DNA of 50,433 bases from Methylobacterium cerastii (GTDB taxonomy: Bacteria; Pseudomonadota; Alphaproteobacteria; Rhizobiales; Beijerinckiaceae). The notes beneath the pieces are model-generated. The model searched no databases. It was not told the origin of the DNA and was given only the letters and a program-made list of their open reading frames with translations. A program made the position numbers and the translations under genes. Shown here piece after piece: positions 8,801-16,900 of this stretch. Where the stretch lies: the NCBI RefSeq assembly GCF_022179125.1, contig NZ_BPQG01000083.1:1-50433 (forward strand), read 5' to 3'. Every line of letters begins with the position of its first letter. Position 1 is the first letter of the stretch.

Positions 8801-9138
8801 GGGAAATCGTACTCCGAGGCCGGCGCCTCGGACCCGGGTGCCACCCCGGACGTTCCGGCGAGGCGGCCATCGGGCTCCCTGGCGGCCGGTTCTTGATCCG
8901 AGGGTGTCAGGGCGACCAGCTTCGGGCCGGGCTTCGGCTGCGGCTCCACATCCGCGACCTCGGCCTCGGCATGCACCGGGGTATTGAACAGAGACTTCAG
9001 GTACGCGGCCAACGATGCGACGGCCAGCGCCAGGTAGTACGGCGTCCCCGACTTCGCGTTGGTGCCTTGGGCATCGTATTTCGTGGTCTCGTCCGGACGG
9101 GATGTCCTGGTCTTGGTGCCCTTCGTCTCGATCATCAT
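5893..9138 (-). CDS. RTX repeat protein with cadherin-like domain, probable T1SS substrate
   Basis: A 1081-residue acidic protein. Order of parts: a Lys/Thr-rich start; a moderately hydrophobic segment at about residues 32-50 (YYLALAVASLAAYLKSLF); a disordered Pro/Gly/Asn region with a run of twelve glycines near residue 155; a cadherin-like fold at about 270-350 (NVRDPDGDVLSVRNVSVSSG); and then RTX nonapeptides (GGxGxDxLx) to about residue 990. These bind Ca2+ outside the cell in known RTX proteins. Within the RTX part, a 117-residue unit recurs four times. The C-terminus has the serralysin-like DFSVGDHVDLLNW segment. Its ATG overlaps the ABC exporter's stop codon (ATGA), so translation is coupled. 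Odd features are the N-terminal hydrophobic segment, unusual for a type I substrate, and its position between exporter and adaptor. No catalytic domain is visible. Confidence 0.85.
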   Translation of the reverse strand: MMIETKGTKTRTSRPDETTKYDAQGTNAKSGTPYYLALAVASLAAYLKSLFNTPVHAEAEVADVEPQPKPGPKLVALTPSDQEPAAREPDGRLAGTSGVAPGSEAPASEYDFPAFLRTKTLQFAKPDPQPNLNDFKASPVIPTPENDNRGAASGGGGGGGGGGGGRDERPSDAGQGENGPHSGNGVDEPVSSTEKGGSPTSEHSNGPGRDAGREHAANPAGGVGQPADGPRNTGGGSTVPPNDNLPLEDEKGGTDGRRNRAPISSGPVLLANTTGCALLAIAMTDLLRNVRDPDGDVLSVRNVSVSSGALSPDGDGWIFDGDAVGPVTITYEVTDGEFSIAQTASFNVVERNQVTGSSGDDIILGTLCADAIDGGAGNDIIDARAGSDLIDGGLGDDHIVGGAGDDTILGAAGDDVIFAGSGADVVSGGTGNDRIFGEEGDDILFGDAGDDLLDGGYGNDILIGSTGSDMLFGGAGDDRLDGGEGNDLAFGGLGRDVVSGGAGDDRLEGGEGDDVLLDGSGRDIVLGQEGDDVIVAALDGDDDLFDGGLGRDTLDLTATTSGVTVDLAAGTAVGAEIGRDQLVSVEVVRGGSGADVIGGDAGPNDLFGGVGRDHLAGGAGNDLLDGDADYDVLSDGTGSDTVLGGGGDDVLIVATDADADRFDGGSGEDTLDLTATTSGVVVDLMAGTAVGRDIGTDAVASVEVVLGGSGDDVLSGSSGGDTLLGGMGQDRISGGAGDDRLDGGSGADTLLDGTGSDVVLGGAGDDVITASSDGEADSFDGGEGQDTLDLSAAHSGVTVDLILGTSVGVETGQDHVAGVEAVVGGSGADVLLGSTGGDSLSGGDGDDRLVGRSGDDVLDGGGGQDTILDGAGHDTVRSGAGDDRIVLAMDGDDDRIDGGEGSDTLDLGGATGNLLVDLVNHVVSGTELGEDQVESIERIVAGSGDDCFVIGDDDVVLTGGGGNDAYEFLSRLGAREPTRAVEITDFSVGDHVDLLNWSLFEAGGGTGGNSLADAMERNDGTVSGIRYRSALLGEGDVTVISADLDRDDTFETTIVLDGHHTLLFIEGPVHQAASTPTTPVT
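6310..7720 (-). repeat. Four-fold 351-bp (117-residue) super-repeat inside the RTX gene
   Basis: The landmark gtcgaggg (encoding TLDL in DTLDL) falls at 6421, 6772, 7123 and 7474, exactly 351 bp apart each time. Each unit has several RTX nonapeptides, then DTLDLTATTSG-type, VDLxxGTxVG-type and a VEVVxGGSG-type strand. The last unit (lowest coordinates) is the most diverged. The outer boundaries are approximate. Confidence 0.85.
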
Positions 9139-10862
9139 GCCGTCACCCGCTCCACGGAGGAGCGCTCCCTTGCGACCTTGCCGAGGACGGCTTCCTTGGG
9201 ACCGAAGGCGGTCATCTTGCCGTCCTGGATGACCGCGATGACGTCGACGGCGGCGAGCACGCTCGGACGGTGGGCGATGACCACGGCGATGCCACCCCGG
9301 GCGCGGACGCCGAGGATCGCGGCCGCCAGGGCAGCCTCGCCCTCACCGTCGAGGTTGGAGTTGGGCTCGTCGAGCACGAGCAGGAAGGGACTACCGTACA
9401 GCGCACGGGCGAGGCCGATACGCTGGCGCTGTCCGCCCGAGAGCGCGGTGCCGAACGGACCGAGCTCGGTGCGGTAACCGTCGGGCATCCGCAGGATCAT
9501 CTCGTGCACGCCCGCTGCGCGGGCTGCCGCCACCACGAGGGCGGGATCGGCGCTTTCCGCGAGGCGGGAGATGTTCTCCTCCACCGTGGCGTCCATCAGG
9601 CAGACCTCCTGCGGCAGGTAGCCGATGATGCGGCCGAGGCTTTCCTCGTCCCACTGGGGGAGATCGGCGCCGTCGAGGCGCACGCCGCCGCGCAGGACCG
9701 GCCAGATGCCGGTGAGCGCCCGGCTGAGGGTGGTCTTGCCGCCGCCGCTCGGGCCGATGACGCCGAGAGCCTGGCCGGCGTTGAGCTCGAAACCGACGTC
9801 CGACAGCAGCACCCGACCGGATCCCGGCGCCGCGACGGTGACCGAGTTGACCCGCAGGGACGATAGCGGCATCGGCAGCGGCATCGGACGGTCGATGCCG
9901 GACAGGGCGACGAGCGTCTCCTTGAGGCGACCAAAGGCGGTGCGGGCCACCGAGATGGCCTTCCAGTTGCCAACGGTCTGGTCGATGGGCGCCAGGGCGC
10001 GGGCGGAGGTGATCGAGGCCGCGATGATGGCTCCGGCCGAGAGCTCGCCGCCGATGACGAGGTAGGCGCCGAGGCCGAGCACGGCCGACTGCAGGATCAT
10101 GCGTAGCACCCGCGAGATCGCGCCGAACGTCCCGGCGATGTCCGTGGTTCGGGTCTGGAGTTCGAGGTGCTCGTTGTTGGCCAGGCGATACCGGTCCACC
10201 GCCCGTTCCGAGAACCCCATCGCCTTCAGGACGTCGGCGTTGCGTGCGTTCGAATCGCCGATGGCGTTGCGCGCCACTACGGCCTGCTGGGTCGCCCCGG
10301 TCCACCGGCGGGTCATCAGTTCCGTCAGGATGGTGAGGAACGTGAGCAGGACGGCGCCCGCAATGGTCAACATGCCGAGCCAGGGGTGCAGCATGTAGAC
10401 GAACACGAGGAAGACCGGCGTCCAGGGCAGGTCGAAGAGCGCCACTAAGCCCGGGCTTCCGAGGAAGCCGCGGACCGTATCGACGTCGCGGCTGCGTTCC
10501 ATCGATTCCGCCGCCGAGAACCCGAAGCGCGGCATGTCGATGGAGACGCGCTGGGCGAGCGGGGCGATGCGGCGGTCGAGCTGCGCCCCGATCCGGACGA
10601 GGATCTGTTGGCGCAGGACGTCGAACATGCCCTGGAATAGGTAGAGGCCGATGGCGAGCGTCGACAGGCCGACGAGTGTCGGCAGGCTGCCGCTCGGGAG
10701 GGCGCGGTCGTAGACCTGCAGCATGTAGAACGAGCCGGTCAGGGCGAGGACGTTGATGATGCCCGACATCCCGAAGAGGAAGACGAACGGCATCCCGAAA
10801 TGACGGGTGAGCCGCTCGACGCTTCTTTTCTTGGCGAGTTGCTTCTGGTCCTTGGTGCGCAT
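9135..10862 (-). CDS. PrtD-family type I secretion ABC transporter (permease/ATPase fusion)
   Basis: An inner-membrane exporter of 575 residues, the usual length for PrtD/AprD-type proteins without a peptidase domain. The N-terminal half holds about six transmembrane helices (clear ones near residues 25-50, 60-75, 145-185 and 255-285). The C-terminal ATPase has Walker A (GPSGGGKTTLSRALTG), a Q-loop in YLPQEVCLMD, the signature SGGQRQRIGLARAL, Walker B (LLVLDEPNSNLD) and the switch His in VVIAHRPS. It should export the RTX proteins encoded on both sides using their C-terminal signals. Its start has GGGGGAA upstream. It is separated from the peroxidase gene by 60 bp holding a strong hairpin, and overlaps the second RTX gene by four bases. 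Confidence 0.93.
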   Translation of the reverse strand: MRTKDQKQLAKKRSVERLTRHFGMPFVFLFGMSGIINVLALTGSFYMLQVYDRALPSGSLPTLVGLSTLAIGLYLFQGMFDVLRQQILVRIGAQLDRRIAPLAQRVSIDMPRFGFSAAESMERSRDVDTVRGFLGSPGLVALFDLPWTPVFLVFVYMLHPWLGMLTIAGAVLLTFLTILTELMTRRWTGATQQAVVARNAIGDSNARNADVLKAMGFSERAVDRYRLANNEHLELQTRTTDIAGTFGAISRVLRMILQSAVLGLGAYLVIGGELSAGAIIAASITSARALAPIDQTVGNWKAISVARTAFGRLKETLVALSGIDRPMPLPMPLSSLRVNSVTVAAPGSGRVLLSDVGFELNAGQALGVIGPSGGGKTTLSRALTGIWPVLRGGVRLDGADLPQWDEESLGRIIGYLPQEVCLMDATVEENISRLAESADPALVVAAARAAGVHEMILRMPDGYRTELGPFGTALSGGQRQRIGLARALYGSPFLLVLDEPNSNLDGEGEAALAAAILGVRARGGIAVVIAHRPSVLAAVDVIAVIQDGKMTAFGPKEAVLGKVARERSSVERVTA

Positions 10863-10892
10863 GACGAGTTCCCCCGGCGGCCGGATGGAGGG

Positions 10893-10917
10893 GTCGGGCC
10901 CCTAAGCGGGGCCCGAC
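10893..10917 (-). promoter_or_regulatory. Intercistronic GC-rich stem-loop after the peroxidase gene
   Basis: A perfect 10-bp inverted repeat, GTCGGGCCCC / GGGGCCCGAC, with a 5-base loop. It begins about six bases past the peroxidase stop codon, inside the 60-bp gap before the exporter gene. There is no T-run, so it is not a classical terminator. It could cause partial termination or protect the 3' end of the upstream message (inference), favouring substrate over exporter. Confidence 0.6.
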
Positions 10918-10922
10918 GGACG

Positions 10923-13900
10923 TCAGAGCGTGAAGTCCGCCGCCGTTGCGGCAGGCGTTCCCTTGATCGCGAACTTGAACTCGGGCGCCGCATCGCCACC
11001 CGTGTTCCCGGCGACGATGGTGTAGTCGCCGTCGGCCCGGCTCTCCTGGGTGACGAGCAGCTGCCCGACACCGGTGAAGGCCGCCCCGGTCGCGAGCGTG
11101 AACGCCTGGTTCCCGGCCACGCCCTGGTTCGCGTCGATGCCGCTGAGGTCGATCCTGTCGCCGGGCTGGAAGCTCGCGATGGTGTCGCCGTTGGCCGCGG
11201 CGGCCGACTGGAAGTGGTAGATGTCGGCGCCCAGGCCGCCATCCATCACGTTCACGGCGTCGCTCGCCGTGATGTGGTCGTCGCCGGAGCCGGTCACGAT
11301 GTTCTCGACGCCCCAGAGGGTGTCGGACCCGGATTGGGCGCTGGTGACGCTGCCGCGCCCGGCGAGGCCGGTACCGAGGTTGGCCGTGATGTTGGCGGTG
11401 ATCGCCGACATGTCGAGCGTGTCGCTGCCGGTGCCGCCGCCGACCTCGTCGCCCCAGTAGCTGTCGTTGCCGTCACCCACCTCGGCGACGAAGAGGTCGT
11501 CGCCGTCCCCGCCGATGACGGCATCGTTGCCGGCGCCCGCGGTCACGAGGTCGTTGCCGGCCCCGGCGAGGATGCGGTCCGCGCCGCCGTCGCCGTAGAG
11601 CATGTCGTCGCCGGCGCCGGCGAGGATGTCGTCGTCACCGGCCCCGCCGAAGACCACGTCGCGCCCGGCACCGGCATCGACGAAGTCGTTCCCGTCGCCA
11701 CCGCGGATCACGTCGGCCCCGTCGGCGGCAAAGATGTTGTCGTCGCCGGACAGCCCTAGGATCGTGTCGGCGCCGGAAGTCCCGGATAGGACATCATCGC
11801 CCGCGGTACCGTCCACCAAGCTTGCCGGAAGTTCGGCCGGTGGCGTCGCTGTCCCGCCGCCGGTCGTGCCTCCGACCGTTCCACCGCCGGTGGTAGCGCC
11901 TCCCGTGGTGCCGCCCTGGTGACCATCGTCTCCGTTCTCGGCCACGTCGGTGCCGTCGTCGTCATCGGACGAATGGCCCCCGGTCCCATGATCGTTCCCG
12001 GAGCCGTTTCCTGAGGTTCCTCCAGTCGTGCCGCCTGAGCCCGTGCCGGACCCGGCGCCATTGCCCGAAGCGCCCCCGGCCGTGCCACCGGCACCCGCAC
12101 CGTTTCCGGTCGTTCCACCAGACCCCGTCCCAGACCCCGTCCCAGAGCCTGCTTGGGTGCCGGTTCCGTCATCCGCACCGGTGCTTCCGCCGGTTGTGCC
12201 ACCGGTTCCGGTGTCATCGCCGGTGCCGGTACCCGTGCCGCCCCCGCCGACACCGGTGCCATCATTGGTGCCCGTGCCCGTTCCGGTTCCCACGTCGGTT
12301 CCAGTGCCCGCACCGGTTCCACCGCCGGGCTGCGCGTCCTCGTTGCTGACTGCGAAGATGTCCTCCTGCAGGCCGGTCAACCCGGTATTGCGGGTGACGA
12401 TGTCGGAGAAGGTCTGACCGTCGACCTGGTTCTGGTAGAAGTCGAAGTTGTCGAATCGGTCGAGGTAGTAGAACCGGTCACCCTCCTGGAGGCGGTCGAG
12501 CTGCTCGTGCAATACGACCCAGAAGGTTTGCCCGACGACCCCGTCGTTGATGTGCTTCTCGGCCAAGCCGCCGACCCAGAGGTCGACGCGGTCGATGCCG
12601 GACACGACCTTGGTCCCGTCGGGCCCGTCATGGAGAACGATGTCCGGGTTGGCGGTCACGAAGGCCGCCCGCTCCCCGGCCGTCGTCAGGACGAGGTCCG
12701 GATAGGCTTCCTTGAACTGCGCGATGACGGTATCGCTCAAGCCGTTCCGTGCCTGGAAGTCCGACCAGGACGCGTAGGGGCGGAGATCGCCGGCGAAGCC
12801 CACCGCCTCGTGGACGTACGGATCCGCAGAGGCCTGAAGGTCGGCGCGGACCTGGTTCAGGGTTCCCAGGCCGACATCGCGGCCGCGAGCCACGTTGAAG
12901 GCGAAGAGGTCGGCGTTGATCCGCACGAGGTCGTTGCGCACGGCGTCGACGATGTTGAAGTCGACTTCCTCGGCCTGTTGCGTGGCGACGCCGGCGAGGA
13001 TGGCGTTCGCGCCGAGCTGGGCATAGCCCGGCTGAGGCACGTAACCGGGAGGAAGGGGAGCCGTGAAGGCGCCGGCATCGTTCGTCGGGTTGAGGAAGGC
13101 GTCGACGAGTTGCACCTGACGCGGCTGGCCATCCGGTCCCAAGACCGTCAGGCTTTCCCCGATGAGCGAATGCCCGACGCGGTAGACGGCGGAAGCGAAC
13201 TCCTCGGAGATGCGCGCGTCCACGCTCGCATCGTAGCCGCCGAAGCCATGCGAGCCGTTGCCCTTCATGCCGCCGATGAGGTGGTCGGCGAACTCGGTGA
13301 AGATGACGCGCTGGTACTCCGCCTCGTTGATCATCTTGGCGGCCTGGAAGACCTCCTCCGGCGTACCCTGGAAGCCCGACTCGACGAGGTTGTCGACGTG
13401 GAAGTTGTGGTTGCGCGCCCAGATCGTATGCATCGCCGTCAGGGAGACGTTCTCGTTCGCCCGGCCGTCGCCGGCCACGAAGTGGTCCAGCAGGTTCACG
13501 AAGGGGTTCGTGTCGAGGAGCAGGGCGTTCCCGCTGCCCATGAAGTTCGCCGCCATGGCGCTGACGATGCCGGGGTCGAACGCGCCGGTTGCCGGATCGA
13601 CGAGGGTTCCCGCCGCATGTCCCGGTGTCGCGAAGTTCGAGTAGTAGTCTCGGAAACTGATCGAGCCGCCGGGCAGGGAGGGATCGTGGAAAATCGTGTT
13701 AGCCTCCCAATGGTGCTGGATCAGGGCACGCAGGGTCGGGAGCAGGTTGAAGGCGGGATCGGACGGGTCCGGCAGCCCGGCCAGCAGGTGGGCGCCCACG
13801 CCCTGGTGGCCATCGCTCTCGCGCAGGAACTGTCCGACGAGCTCGTGCGAGCCGTAGGCCTGGTTCTGGTCGACGAAGGGCGAGGTCTTGTTGAGGTGTT

Positions 13901-16900
13901 GCGGGACGCCGTTCGCATCGATTGAGGACACCTCACCGCGGGTGAGATCGACCGGGTTGTCGCTCGTGGGACTACGTACTGAGCCCGGACCGCCGATCTC
14001 CACGGTCCCGTTCGCGGACGACTTCGGCAGGAAGTCGAGGCCGTGGTCGAAATACTGGCCGAACGCCATGAAGAAGATGTTCGCACCATTCGCCTGGTGC
14101 GGAAGATCGGCTTCCTGGGTGCCCAGCACGTTGCTGATGGCGCGTGGATCGAGCCCGGTGAACAGCGGGTTGAGGGCGTTGTTGCCCGTGGCCGGGTCGA
14201 AGGCCCCGTAATGGGCTTCGGTAAGCCGGATGAAGGGCTGGTCGGCCGCCCCGAACCCGGGATGCGTCAGGTTGTTGCCGACGCCCGAGAGTTCGCGCAC
14301 GCCGGAGGCACCGTTGGCGTCGTCGTCACCCCCGGCGACGGCCTGCCCAGTGACGAGGGCCTTGATTCCGGCAAGGTCCGCCGGCGTGAGGGCGAACCCG
14401 CCGCCCGTGGCGGTCCCACCTCCGTTTGCGGTCCCGTCGCCGACGGTGCCGCCGCCAGGCTGAGTCCCGCCCGTCGCCGGGACGGTATCGAAGGTCGGCG
14501 TGCCGGAGCTCGCGAAGGTGATGCTGTGCGTGCCGCGCGTCAGGATCGTCATGCCGTTGGCCTGCGTCTCGACGTAGTCGGCCAGGGTTGTGCCCGGCGC
14601 GAGGTCGATGACGTCCTGCGGTCGTAGCGTTCCCACGATGGTGTCGGCGCCGCCGTTGGAATGGAATACGATCCGGTGGGCCGAGGTCAGGCCGGAGATG
14701 TCAACGGTGTCGTTCCCCTCCGTGCCATCGATGGTAACGGTGTTAAGGTTCAGGCTCGTCGTCGAGAAGTTACCGATCAGGAAGACGCTGTCACCGGCAC
14801 CGGCGTTGGTCGGCGGGTTCGGCGACGATACGGTGGCCGTCCCGATCCGGATCTCCTCGATCTCCTGCAACTCCGCGATAATGGCGGCGGCCCCGGCACC
14901 GACGCTGCGGGTCACGACGATCTCGGTACCAGCGCTGAGGGTCGCGACGTTGTTGCCGGCGACCTGGCCCCAGGCGGCCGTCGTGTAGACCCGGAACGTC
15001 TCGGCGGCGCCCAGCGTCCCGTTGGCGACGAAGGTGTCGCCGACCGGTCCCTCGGTGCCCCCGTTGACGACGTCCCGCCCATCGGATGCGACGAGGGTGA
15101 TGGGACCGAGCGCGACGCCGCCGTTCCAGGTGACGACATCGTCGCCGGCCCCGGCATTGACGACGTCGTTGCCCGTCCCGCCCTGGAGTGCGTCGTTGCC
15201 GGCCGCGCCGTTGATGACGTCGTTGCCAGCGCCGCCATCGACGAAGTCGTCGCCCGCCCCGGCATTGACGATGTCGTTGCCGCCGTTGCCCAGGATGCGG
15301 TCGGCGCCAGCCGTGCCGTTGATCGTGTTCCCGAGGCCGTTATCGACGATGTTGTCGCCCACCACGTCGGTCGGCGCCGAGACCACGCGCTCGGAGTAGC
15401 CACCCTGGTCGGTGAAGCTCACGGCGACCCGGACCAGGAAGCCGACCTGCGCCTGCTGCGGCGTGAAGTTCTGTCCCGTCGCCCCGGCGATGTTCGTCCA
15501 GGTGACCCCGTCCGCACCGAGGGACTGCCACTGGAAGGCAAAGGTGGTCGGCAGTCCGTTGAGGTCGGCGATGCCGGCGACGTTCGCCCGAAGCGCCGCT
15601 AGCTCCGTCGGAGAGGTGTCGTCAATGGTCGGTGCCCCGGTGGCCGGCACGTTGGTGAGGAAGACGCTCTGGTCGGCGAACTGGGCCCGCTCGATGTTGT
15701 GCAACGTATCGATGCCGTCGGAGAGCTTCAGGGTCGGGGTCACCGCGAACCCGGTGTGGCTGACCTGGAAGCTGCCGTCGCCGAGATTGGTCACCGTGTA
15801 GTTGGCACGCACGTCGGAGAAGATCGCCGTGTCGACGTCGGCTCCAGCGCCGGCATCGACGAGTTCGCGCACGATGTTAAGCTGCCCTGGGTTGACGGCC
15901 CGGGACATCAGCGCGGTCTGCAGGAGCATCCCGTCGAGATACAGGTCCTCGGGATCATGTGCGGCGAGGCCGGCGGGGGTCTTGTACATCTGACCCGCCA
16001 GGCTGTCGGCGGTCGCGATCTCCGTGCCGGCGGCGTCACGGATGCTGATCCTGATGTTGAGCCAACGGTCGCCGTCGATGATGTCGTTGCCGGCCTTGCC
16101 GTTGAAGGTGTCGCTGCCGGCGCCGCCGAGGAGGATGTCGCCACCGTTCTGGGGGTCGAAGACCGTGATGTCGGGAGCCAGGTCGGCGAAAGGCGTGGCG
16201 TCGACGCCCACGGTCTGTCCGCGCACGGCCCCGGGTGTCAGCTTGAGCAGGGCTTCCAAGCCGTCGATCAGGGCGACGTTCTGCGACAGCAGCATGCTGT
16301 CGGTCGCCGGGCCACCGACGATGCCTCCCGCCGGATCGCCGACCGCACCGGTTGGCTTCTCGGTGCCGATGAGGGTGTCGTCATGCTTCCAGCCCGAAGC
16401 GGCCTCGACGGCGTCGTTGCGGTCGCGAAGCGTCAGGGCCTGCTGGTTGACGAAGCGCGAGATGCCCAGATCGATGACGCCGTCGTTCGGGTCGCCCTTC
16501 TGGATCACCCAGTCGAAGCCCAGCATGCCGTTGTTGCGCTGGATGCCCGGTCCCTGAACCATGATGTCGTCGCCGGACTCGCCATCGTAGTCGGTATCGT
16601 TGCCCTGTCCGTTGAGGACGTCGTGGCCGATGATGATGCTGTTGAAGAACAGCTGCGAGTTCTCGCCCGACAGGCCATCGAAGCCTTCGCCGCCCTCGAT
16701 CCAGTCGTTCCCCTCGTTGCCCATGAGGTTATCGGCGGCGCTGCCACCCAGGACGAAGTCGTCGCCGCGCCCCGCGAAGACCTCGACCGGATCCGTGGAG
16801 TGGGTGATGAAGTCCTTGCCGCCACCGCCGAACAGGATGTCGAGGCCCGGTCCGCTTGAGATGGCGTCGTTGCCCTCGCCTCCGCGGATGAATTCGTCGC

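Noticed and set aside
7297-9477. Plus-strand frame opposite the RTX gene with repeated Val/Ala/Asp patterns
   Set aside because: The repeats mirror the RTX nonapeptides read backwards; no independent coding sign.
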